Origin: Blumeriella jaapii | Lineage: Eukaryota > Ascomycota > Leotiomycetes > Helotiales > Drepanopezizaceae | Direction: 5' to 3' | Assembly (NCBI GenBank): GCA_009599575.1 | Contig: VWND01000002.1 | Coordinates: 372,001 to 436,000 of the forward strand | Length of the DNA stretch: 64,000 bases | In this document: piece after piece, positions 1 to 9,260 of the stretch | Position numbering within the stretch: the first letter of the stretch is position 1 | Layout: each line of letters opens with the position of its first letter | Translations under genes and position numbers: made by a program | Notes under the pieces: model-generated | The model's input: only the letters and a program-made list of their open reading frames with translations | What the model was told of the DNA's origin: nothing | Databases searched by the model: none

Positions 1-1107
1 AGGCTGTTGGAGCTCACCCACAAGGTTTCCAGCACCGACGGACCCCTCGTGCCCCGATTGGTCTCATCCATGGGCAAGACGTCCACCTCAATCGCCCAAT
101 ACATCCCGGCCGACACGCCGCTACCGCCCGTCAACCTGACCAAGAGTCAGGTGGGCTTGCTGAAGAACTGGAAGCTGGGGGGCAGCTCGCCTACCATCTT
201 GGACATTGATCCTCTAGAGATGGCTCGACAATTGACCATCAAGGGTATGACGATCTTTTGCTCGATCATGCCTGAGGAGCTTCTCGGATCCGAATGGACC
301 AAGAGATCTGGATCGAACGCGGTCAACGTCAGAGCCATGTCGACCCTTTCTACCGATCTTTCCAATCTGGTTGCCGACACGGTCCTCCAATACGACGATG
401 CCAAGAAGCGCGCCACGATCATCAAGCAATGGATCAAGGTTGCACACAAGTGCTTGGAGCTGAACAACTACGACTCCTTGATGGCGATTATTTGCTCCTT
501 GAATTCCTCAACCATCGTGCGTCTCAAGAGAACTTGGGATGTGGTTTCACACAAGCGCAAGGATATGCTCAAACACCTGCAAGCCATTGTGGAGACGGAC
601 AAGAACTATGCCGTTCTACGTCGCAGACTTCACGACCACGTGCCTCCTTGCCTTCCATTCGTCGGAATGTACCTCACCGACCTCACGTTCGTCGATGCCG
701 GAAATGCCGCGACCAGACAGCTTCCAGCCCTTGGTGCTGGTGACGGCATGTCGGTCATCAATTTCGACAAGCACACGCGCACTGCCAAGATCATAGGCGA
801 ACTCCAACGATTCCAGATTCCTTACCGGTTGGCCGACGTGCCCGAGCTACAAGAATGGATCCAGGCACAGATTGTCCGCGTCAAGTCTTCATCTGAGAAC
901 GAGAATGTCCAGCAATACTACCGCAAGAGTCTGCTCCTGGAACCTCGTGAGCCAACGCAGCCACGACCGAGTCCGATCGAGAGTCAAAACCCCTGGACAC
1001 AGCGGCCGGAGCCGCCAAGTTCGATCTCTTCTCTTGGACACATTCATACTCCCGAGAGCGCCAACCGAGCATTGCCCCGACGCCCTTGTAATAGAAGAAG
1101 CGGGTGA
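1..1107 (+). CDS. Ras guanine-nucleotide exchange factor (CDC25-type), 3' part
   Basis: This is the C-terminal part of a RasGEF, which promotes GDP/GTP exchange on Ras at the membrane. The frame is open from base 1, so the gene starts upstream of the window. The catalytic CDC25-homology domain covers about residues 60-290 of the visible part. It is recognised by the LDIDPLEMARQLT segment, the IKQWIKVAHKCLELNNYDSLMAI helix region (split here: IKQWIKVAHKCLELNNYDS), the LPFVGMYLTDLTFVD segment and the VINFDKHTRTAKIIGE helix near the end. After the domain the annotated frame runs through Pro-rich sequence to a stop at 1105-1107. The +1/+2 alternative frame downstream of the AAAACCCC run at 986-993 instead reads KFDLFSWTHSYSRERQPS and stops at 1089-1091, which looks like a more natural C-terminus (see findings). 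Family assignment is firm; the exact paralogue cannot be fixed without the N-terminal half. Confidence 0.93.
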   Translation, partial: RLLELTHKVSSTDGPLVPRLVSSMGKTSTSIAQYIPADTPLPPVNLTKSQVGLLKNWKLGGSSPTILDIDPLEMARQLTIKGMTIFCSIMPEELLGSEWTKRSGSNAVNVRAMSTLSTDLSNLVADTVLQYDDAKKRATIIKQWIKVAHKCLELNNYDSLMAIICSLNSSTIVRLKRTWDVVSHKRKDMLKHLQAIVETDKNYAVLRRRLHDHVPPCLPFVGMYLTDLTFVDAGNAATRQLPALGAGDGMSVINFDKHTRTAKIIGELQRFQIPYRLADVPELQEWIQAQIVRVKSSSENENVQQYYRKSLLLEPREPTQPRPSPIESQNPWTQRPEPPSSISSLGHIHTPESANRALPRRPCNRRSG

Positions 1108-1894
1108 CGAGGATTCCCGTCACGAAACCTCAACACACCTACCACTATAACTCCGCCACACCCAGCTCCTCCTCCCCGATTTTCTTATGATGGACCGATT
1201 GATTTGATACCCCTTTTGAGCAGCGTTTTAGCGATTGGGATTTTTCATGCACTCACGGGCAAAAAACTCAGGGCGTTTGGCTGTCTTCTCGTCACGGCTA
1301 ATGGGTGGGGCGAGCACATTGCCCTTGATTGACACACCACGCACCCACGTCTTTCTTTTTCATTTATCTTCTTTTTTGCTTGAGCCTTGCTACGATGTCC
1401 AATGGGACCGTCGCCTGTTGAATACGATGGCGTGTCGGGCTAGCCTTTGAACGGCTCGAGACGCAGCTTGGGGCTCGTAAGAACTGCACAAATTTCGCTG
1501 GTGGCGGATTGGGGACTCATTGTTGATTTCTTGCTTGTACAAAATATTGCGCATTAGTACTTTGTATCTTTTCTGTGGCACATGGCGGGGTGGGATGGGC
1601 TGGGAAAATCACAGGCTCCGGATTCGGGCTTTCTCTCTGGCTGGGATTGGTTGGTTGGGTTTGGGCTACACAAAGATCGAAACTGGCTTGGTCTAGATGA
1701 ATGGGCTGAGTCGGGTGGTTGGGTGTGGCTTTGTTTTTTTGTTTGGTTTTTTTTTTTTTCCCTGGGGAAAGAAAAGGAGGGGAAAACAAAAGCCACGAAG
1801 GAACGAAGGTCCATGGTACAACCAAGTAACGAGCTCGTGCTCTGCTGTGTATTGAAATTCTACAACCATTTTAATCACACTTTGAGACCCGATC

Positions 1895-1898
<4 letters not shown>

Positions 1899-1942
<44 letters not shown>
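1899..1942 (+). repeat. Poly-T tract, 44 bases
   Basis: An uninterrupted run of T about 800 bp downstream of the RasGEF stop. It is too far from the gene to be its terminator with any confidence. Confidence 0.9.
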
Positions 1943-2145
1943 CTTTTAATGGTTCTCTCTTCTTCTTCTTTCATTTCCACTGACTCTCTCGTTTACTTGC
2001 TTGGGAAAGGAAGATCTGAGATTTGAATATGTGTGTGTGTGTGTGTATGTGTGTATGTGTGTATCACAGGCATGAATAATTGCAAAAGTGCAAGGCGGCG
2101 GGCTCGGTAGATGGGCACTGCTGTATTCTGGTAGGTAGGTAGGCG

Positions 2146-2148
<3 letters not shown>

Positions 2149-2187
<39 letters not shown>
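2149..2187 (+). repeat. (TG)n microsatellite
   Basis: About 19 TG units, followed at roughly 2212-2265 by GGAGA-type pentamer repeats. Confidence 0.9.
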
Positions 2188-2188
<1 letters not shown>

Positions 2189-2692
2189 GGGAATGGAGAG
2201 AAGGGAGAGAAGAGAGGTAGAGAAGGGAGAGGAGGGAGAGGAGGGAGAGGAGGGAGAGGAGGGAGTGATTGGGAATGGGATTTTGATGGTGAGGGTTGGA
2301 AATGGAACATCATGCATGGAGGATACAGCGAGACTTTCGAGTTGATGGGAATGATATCGAGTCACGTGATGATGGCGATGAGCGGGTTCTTTGGCATGTA
2401 TCTACAGAACTGTAGGTAGGTAGGTAGGTAGGTAGGTAGGTACGTGATTCCTTCTTCTTCTCGCTACGGTCCTCGGCTATTCGACAGGCCCTTTTATCTG
2501 CATCCTTCCTCGCGCGGGCTGACTCGATTCTGTCGACCTTGACCGAGATTGGGATTGGAGGAGAGGGTGAGTAGGTGGGTGGTTGGGGTGGGGTTTGGTT
2601 GCGTTTTTTTTTTTTTCTTTCTCTTCCGTCTGTTTAGAGGTTTGGTTGAGAGAGAGAAGGGGGGAGGGAGAAGAATGAGAATGTTGATGTTG

Positions 2693-2890
2693 ATGATGGT
2701 TACGTCTGGAGGGGCAGTGAAACTGCGCGAGCTTATTTGAAGCATTGGAACCGTGCTAAGCTGGGGAGCTTTTACGTTCATGTGTACAGTGAGATTCTCG
2801 AGAAGGCAGTTATGTGGAAAAAAAACGTATGAGCAATGTCCGCTATTGGGGCTTTTTGGGGGGGGGACAAGCGGGAGGGTTTTCCGTGGA
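2693..2890 (+). repeat. Left arm of a ~200-bp inverted repeat
   Basis: This arm matches the reverse complement of 4203-4405. Shared blocks in order are TACGTCTGGAGGGG, CAGTGAAACTGCGC, GCATTGGA, CGTGCTAAGCTGGGGA, TTTTAC, CTCGAGAA, GCAGTTAT, GTCCGCTATT and GCGGGA. The arms are diverged, with small gaps, and face each other across about 1.3 kb. No coding frame is evident in the arm. Confidence 0.8.
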
Positions 2891-3477
2891 GTGTGTGAAG
2901 TGATTCTCGGTGTTGCGGATTGAGAGTGTTGGCTGTTAAGCCGATGGTTGTACGGTATGGTCGGAAGAGCCGCTGAGGGGAGCCCTTACGGGGCAGATGG
3001 GAGGGATGAGAAGGATGTGTGGTGCGTTGATTTGCTTCTGGTAGATACGCAGGCAGCTAGCTATTGACTGGCTGGCTGGATGATGTTTCTAGGACTTCTT
3101 TTATTTGTTGGCTTATGCTAACGCTTACGTCTATCGAACTGATCACTTTACCTACTCCTAGGAGTATTTGCTATCATGTTTACTTGCTTTTTTATTTACT
3201 TACCGACTAACATGTCTACTTTCAAAATGTGAGTGTATCACGCAAAATCAACCAACTGATATCAGCACTGGCACTTACATTGATCCTTATAGTAGTACTG
3301 ATAATAAGGACTCATAAACGAATAAACCAATTGATTTATAACGCGTTTTAGGTCTTGCGATATCTCGAATACATATATATTACAGTATCAAAGAACAAAG
3401 TGAGGAAAAGATAGAAAACGTGAGATATGAACGAAATGAAACGAAATAATTTTAGGTTAACTGATACGTACGCAGCT

Positions 3478-3666
3478 ATTGACTGATTGACTGATTGACT
3501 GATTGACTGATTGACTGATTGACTGATTGACTGATTGACTGACTGACTGACTGACTGACTGACTGACTGACTGACTGACTGACTGACTGACTGACTGACT
3601 GACTGACTGACTGACTGACTGACTGATTGACTGACTGATTGACTGACTGATTGACTGACTGACTGA
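3478..3666 (+). repeat. (TGAC/TGAT)n tetranucleotide array
   Basis: About 190 bp of TGAC and TGAT units inside the loop of the inverted repeat. On the minus strand it translates to a Val-Ser-Gln-Ser repeat only because tetranucleotides stay open in frame; I do not regard it as coding. Confidence 0.92.
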
Positions 3667-4202
3667 TGTATTCACCTCTTCATATTTCAACCTTCTACTA
3701 ACGCTCACGCTTAATCAGTTTACTAAAAATCTATTTTTAAAATTCCTTATTTCTAGATTTACCTATCCTTTGAAAGGAGAAATTTAAAAATAAGCTTTCT
3801 ATCTATTTATTCATTCCCGAACAGTATATGCATTATTTAATTCAACACCGATTTACATACCATTTGCATCCAATACCAAAACCAAAACCAAAGCAATTCC
3901 ACTTTTTGACCCCCTTAAACCTATTTTACCAATAAACAAAACGACTCGATACGATTCAGAATGAAAAAAACTCTTTTTTTTTCACCGTGTCTGTTTAAAC
4001 TGTATCCTGTACAGTGTCTCAGCTTTTGTGAAATAAAACAAAACCAGTAAATACAATAGCCAGTAAAAAAAAACAGCGAAATCCACCGGAATGATTCCAG
4101 ATGAAAACAATCTTGAATTTTCCGGTATTCTACATGCAGGTTTTCCCTATCTACAAATTCATTTCTTTACTTTCTACTTACTTATCCAGCTTCACGAACA
4201 CA

Positions 4203-4405
4203 ATGGAGAACCATCCCGCCTATAGGGGAAGGGCTCAAATAGCGGACCTTTTGTCACATATTTCTTTTATATAACTGCTTTCTCGAGGGTCTCTTGTATG
4301 TAAAAATCCCCAGCTTAGCACGTCTCCAATGCCCTGCGGGAGGCTTGAGGTTGCGCAGTTTCACTGCCCCCTCCAGACGTTAAACAATATCATTATCATT
4401 ATCAT
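4203..4405 (-). repeat. Right arm of the ~200-bp inverted repeat
   Basis: Reverse complement partner of 2693-2890. The outer ends of both arms carry the TACGTCTGG/AACGTCTGG block next to GATGATG-like sequence; the inner ends carry the GCGGGA block. Confidence 0.8.
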
Positions 4406-4899
4406 CATTTACTTATCCAGTTAATAACGTACACACCTATCTATATACTTATCCAACTGCCTATTCATTTACCCACCCATCTGTTAACCTACTTATTTAC
4501 CTACGTACCTAATTTACCTACGTACCTACACGGTTGGTTAACCATACGTGCTACGCTTATCACCCCATTTTTTTCTCTCCTTTCCCCTATTTCGTCCATC
4601 TTCCACGTTTCAATCTACCAACTTGTCAAACCGACTGCGAATCTGCCAACTGCCACCACCGCGGACGCTGTTTGTATGTCATGCTTTCCAAGTCACTGAT
4701 CTATGTACCTATTCGTCTTACTACCCATCTACCTACCTCCCTACCCACCTGTTTTCCCTACGTAGTTTTATCATCCCCGTTCGCGTCGAGTCTGGGTTCA
4801 TATTCCCGAAGCCTTGTTCAGCTTTCATGGCTAGCAGCCATCTACCTACTACTGTACCTAGTACGTATTTGCAAGAACAGGATGTTGGTTAGCCGTCAG

Positions 4900-5245
4900 C
4901 TACTTAGCTACCTATTTCTGTATCTATTTATCTATTTATTTTCTTGAACAATGGCCTACCTACCTATCTACTGCCCAATCGATGTTACGTTTTGATTGGT
5001 TTTTTTGCTTATCTACTTATTGACCTATTTATCTTTTTGCTTTTCAACTTACCTACTGATATACTTGTTTGTTTACCTACTTACCTACGTTTACCTACTT
5101 ACCTACCTACTACCTTACCTACTTACCTACTTACCTACTTACCTACTTACCTACTTACCTACCTACTCACTCACTTACCTGATTATTCACTGAGCTACTT
5201 ACCTAACCACCTACCCACCCACCCACCCACCTACCTACACACACC
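4900..5245 (+). repeat. TACC/TTACC-type short tandem repeats
   Basis: Degenerate TTACC/TACC units become nearly regular at about 5083-5165. Similar TACC arrays recur at 26111-26198 and, as the complement GGTA, at 2413-2442. Confidence 0.85.
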
Positions 5246-5797
5246 CAACCACACACCCATCCATTCATTCACCTCCCCCCTCCCCCTCCCCCCCCTCTCC
5301 CCCCCCCCCCCGCTTTGTACACATACTGTACAAACACACAGTATACATACCCATCCAAACCCCCGATCTCCCCCCCCCCCCCACAAGTAGCGACCAGGAG
5401 TACAGTAAGTAAGTAAGTGAGTAAATGCAGAGAAACAGCGAAAGGTGAACGAACCCAGGAGCGTCTGTTCTCGCTCACCAAGACAAACCCCCCCCCCCAA
5501 AAAAAAAAAAAAAAAAAATGTAAAAAAAAAGAAAAGTAAAACGAAATTAAAACGAAACAAGATGAGGTGATACAGTACGGTGCGGTGCGGTGCGGTGCGG
5601 TGCCAAAAGGGGAAAACACATCTCCAGCGTTTCGGATGCTGTGTTGGTGTCTGTGTTGGTGTTGGTGTTGGTGTTGGTGTTTACTCGTCTGTTTACAGAC
5701 ACTATTTTATACATATAAATACATTTATATATGTATACATGTACATATGTACATTTATAAACTTTTTTCTTCTTCAACAATAAGAAGGAAAATGCAG

Positions 5798-5830
<33 letters not shown>

Positions 5831-6515
5831 AGCTACCCGTTTGGTTATGTGCTAACTTATGAATTTGTTGTTTACTTGCCTGCTTACCCACCTACGGTAC
5901 CTATAGTACCTAGGTACCTTACTTACCTACCTATATCTAGTACAGACATACAAACTACAAAGATGGATAGGCCTTATGAATGCATGCATGAGAATTCTCT
6001 GGATATCCCAAATCTTTTTCTTTAAACTTTTAATCTTGATTGATATGGATGATGGATGGATAGATAGGACATACGACCGAAAGATGAAGCTCAGCTCGTG
6101 CGGTATTCCACAATAAATGCAAACACACATCCTCTCGCGTCCCATCATGCATGTCACCTCGTGTGTTCTCGTGTATCGCATCATCTCAGATCATGAATGA
6201 TAGATAGTTCCGTCCGTTCGTCTATCATCTGTTCCGCTGACCATCACGCCGGCCCCGCCCCGCCCCGCCCCGCCAGCCCCCCGACCAGCCTCCTCCCTAG
6301 TAGGCATGCAAAAGAAGAAGAAGAGAATAGGAAGCAGAGGAAGAAGGAAAGAAGACGCAGAAGAGGAGAAACGTGGTGCGAATGTAGTCGAAGGCAGTTG
6401 CAAATGCAAAAACACCGCCACCCCAGCAACCTGCCTATCCAGAAGAGCTCTCCAGGATTCCCACGACCCAGCCAGATGAGAAGGCCCAAGGCAGGATGGC
6501 CGCCTCCTCATTCAC

Positions 6516-8007
6516 TCACGCCCGAGTCCCGACGCCGTCCTTGCGCTCGGTGCGTATCCGCTCGGCGTTCTCGGTACTGTACTTCTTCCACAGCGTCGCG
6601 ATGTCCTCCTTGCTGTCGTTCTTCTCGGTGATCAGGTTCTTCAACCACTTGTTCTCCGTCTCGAGCTGGTTGATGCGACCCTCGAGCGCGGCCACCTTGT
6701 CCGACATGGCCTTGGCCGACTGCTCGAGAGCCTGCTCGCGCTGCTTCTTCTTGACGCGGAAGCGGGCCGAGGCGGCCGTGTTGCGCCGGCGCTTGTCCTC
6801 TTCGGCGGCGTTGCGGGCCGCCTCCTCGCTGTTCTCGGCCGGCGAGCCAGAGGAGATCGAGTCGGACTTGCGCTTGGTAGCCGTGCTGGTGGAGGTGGCA
6901 GGGAACGATTGTGACAATGGGAGCGGCGATGAGGCTTCGGGCGAGGTGCCGTAGAGCTGGCTGGTCTGGATGGGCGCCGGAGGGAGGGTCGTGTCGGTAA
7001 AAGTGGCTTGAGGGAAGGAGTTGAAGTCGGGGAAGTGGAAATCGCCTATACCACGAATCATGGTCACATGGTTAGCACGTGGCGGTTTTTTTTTTTTTCT
7101 TTTTGTTTTTCTTTTTTTCTCTTTTCTTTTTTTTTGGTAGGGGGGGTGGAGTGGTTGTGTGATTGGTTGGTTGGATGGTTGACTTGTGTCCCACAACGAT
7201 AAGAGAAGAGACGTCAATCGGGGGTGGGGTGGAAAGCCAAGTCACGTGACATGGCGCCATCGCGGCCCAAGCCCCAGTCGATGATGGCGTGATGGAGATG
7301 GCGGCGGTTGGCAGCAGCGATGATGCAGCTCCAGGCCAGTCCAACCCAGACAAGAAGGCACGCGCTGGCCCGGGCGAACCAGCAGAAGCGCCGAGTGCAG
7401 ACGTGCAGACGTGCAGATATGCGGCGGGGTCGTCGGCCCGGGCGAAGGTGGAGAGAGAGAGGGAGGGAGGAGAGTGAGAGAAAGGGAGAAAGGGGGATTT
7501 CAAAATTGAAAAAAAAAAAAGAAAAGAAAGAATGGGGGAAAAAAAGGAAAATAGGAAAAGAAAAAAAGAAAAAAAGAAGGGAAGAAATTTAATTTGAAAA
7601 AATTAAAAAATAATCGAAATAAGGAGGTTCGCGAGGGCTGACAACAACAACCAGAGAGGAGCGCCAACAGACCAACAACCACTCCCACTCCCACCAAACA
7701 CAACCGTGATGGCAACGTAGACAGAAGGAGAAGCGTACTGACCTGCGTTCATGAAATCCAAGGGCTTCAGGTCCACCGCCTCGGGCGCCACCGCGTGGTC
7801 TCGGCGTCCCTCGATACTGTAGTCCGTCGGCGGCAGATCCGCATCCTGCTGGCCCAGATCAAAGTCGAAGAAGTTGGCGTTCGTGAACATGGCCAGGTCG
7901 TCCTCGAGGAAGCTCGGCTCGGGCTGCAGGTCGCCCTCTGCCGGCACCGTGTTCAGGGTCGCGATGTAGTCCACCATGTCGGCGCGGCTTGGGGCGTGGT
8001 ATGCCAT
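6516..8007 (-). CDS. metR: CYS3/MetR-like bZIP sulfur-metabolism transcription factor
   Basis: Nuclear bZIP activator resembling Neurospora CYS3 and Aspergillus MetR, which switch on sulfur acquisition genes. Two exons: 8007-7743 and 7045-6516, with donor GTCAGT and an acceptor TATAG preceded by a GCTAAC branch site. The joined reading frame gives 264 residues, close to family size. The N-terminus MAYHAPSRADMVDYIATLNT resembles other MetR proteins. The basic region RRRNTAASARFRVKKKQREQ is at about residues 175-194, followed by a leucine zipper to about 228. The 697-nt intron is many times the local norm and contains the paired palindromes at 7241-7260 plus CACGTG at 7076-7081. An in-frame ATG at 7061, just inside the intron 3' end, would allow a 181-residue form that keeps the bZIP. 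It is divergently oriented to the CHL4-like gene. The sulfur role is inferred from family similarity. Confidence 0.88.
7241..7260. promoter_or_regulatory. Adjacent palindromes GTCACGTGAC and ATGGCGCCAT inside the metR intron
   Basis: The 20 bases GTCACGTGACATGGCGCCAT are two perfect 10-bp palindromes back to back. ATGGCGCCAT is, from published Neurospora work as I recall it, the optimal CYS3 site; TCACGTG is the Cbf1-Met4 type site of yeast sulfur genes. Placement in the intron of a CYS3-like gene suggests autoregulation, which is known for cys-3. Confidence 0.65.
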
Positions 8008-8445
8008 TTATTTGACGGGTGCGTGTCGCAGTCGTAGTCGCAGTCGCTGGTTCGCGTGGGTGCAGTGATGCGTGATGCGTGAGGCGTGATGCGTGAGGCC
8101 GTAGAGTCGAGCTGTGGTTCTTGTGCTGCTGCTGCCGCCGCTGCTCGCTCGGCTTTTGTCACCAAGTCGACCTTTGTTGATTGGTGTGGTGTTGAAGACC
8201 CGAACGAGATGGAGAGTTGGAAAGCCGACGATTTCTTTGTTCGGCGCCTGCGCCGGCCGAAGCCAGCAGGTGAAAGGGATCGGGCAGATCGTAGGGCTAC
8301 GGCGAGGCAGCCTCACAGAGGCGAGGAGGTCGAGTTGCTCCGTTGACGAGGGCGGGCAACGGTGGTGATGGTGGTGGTCGTCGTCGAAAGCTCGGAAAGT
8401 GGTGTCGGGGAGCGGGTTGAAGGTATTTCGATCACCGGTCGTTGC

Positions 8446-8495
8446 GTCGAGTCGAGGCGAGTCGGGTCGAGTCGAGTCGAGTCGAGTCGAGTGTG
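8446..8495 (+). repeat. (GAGTC)n pentamer repeat
   Basis: About eight imperfect GAGTC/GGGTC units in the metR-CHL4 intergenic region. Confidence 0.85.
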
Positions 8496-8536
8496 CGCCC
8501 CACCTTCCACTTATCGCCGACTGCCGGCTTTTGACG

Positions 8537-8620
8537 AATTAGCTAATTAGCTCGTTACAGTAGCTCGTTACAGTAGCTCGCTACAGTGACTAAGTAGGCG
8601 AGCTCGCTAATTAGCTAATT
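8537..8620. repeat. 15-bp perfect inverted repeat enclosing three 13-bp direct repeats
   Basis: AATTAGCTAATTAGC at 8537-8551 is repeated in inverse orientation at 8606-8620. Between them TAGCTCGTTACAG occurs at 8548-8560 and 8561-8573, with a one-base variant at 8574-8586. It lies in the spacer between two divergent genes. Confidence 0.9.
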
Positions 8621-9260
8621 AGTCCCCGACGGATTGGAAATCAGCTACGTACGAGAAACCCCCATGGGCGCGTACAGCACGGAAGGACTCACCACGACTG
8701 TCGTTTCCACGCCCGTGGACACGCAGAACACCTCCAGTCTCCGATCCGCCGGCGATGCTGGGTGGCGAGGGAGGGAGGGACTGACGGATGGGGTAGGTCA
8801 TCTCACATCGCAGGCCAAGCGGGTGATGGAGCGGCGGCACGGCACTGGAACAAAGAAAGAGCGCCAGTCCTCGGATATCCCGACTGCGGCGGCAGGCGGC
8901 TTATCTTTCATCCCTCGGCCCTTCTTAATGCCGCGCGGGACCAGACGCCAAGCCCGGACGACTGAGTCGCGGTGGAATGGTGGGGTGACGTGGGGCGCGC
9001 GGAACCAATCACAGAGCTGCAAGACTTCGGCGAACTCCGATGGAACACGTGACTCTCGAACTCGAGACGTGATGGACCCTCAGAGTCTCAGAGTGTCCCG
9101 TGAGTCTGTAAGATCACGTGACATGGAGCTTCAGATGTCCACATTTCGCGTCAACACGGCGCGACACGAACATCCCCATCCCCATCCCCATCCACCCCTC
9201 CCCGCCCCAAGCCAACCACTCCACGATGCCACCGACACCGACCCCGCTACATCATCAATC

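Larger units (their letters stand above)
1108..6515. other. Gene-free stretch, 5.4 kb, rich in simple repeats
   Basis: I see no protein with family signatures and no structural RNA here. Open frames in this interval are produced by low-complexity DNA: poly-T, TG, GGAGA, TGAC/TGAT and TACC tracts. The central part, about 3.1-4.5 kb, is visibly AT-rich compared with the flanks. It lies between the two arms of an inverted repeat. Confidence 0.75.

Noticed and set aside
3457..3708. Minus-strand frame encoding a Val-Ser-Gln-Ser repeat protein
   Set aside because: Product of a TGAC/TGAT tetranucleotide array; any such array stays open in several frames.
8634..9260. 209-codon N-terminal extension of the CHL4-like frame
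   Set aside because: Low-complexity, contains promoter-like CACGTG sites and precedes an ATG that leads directly into the conserved family start.
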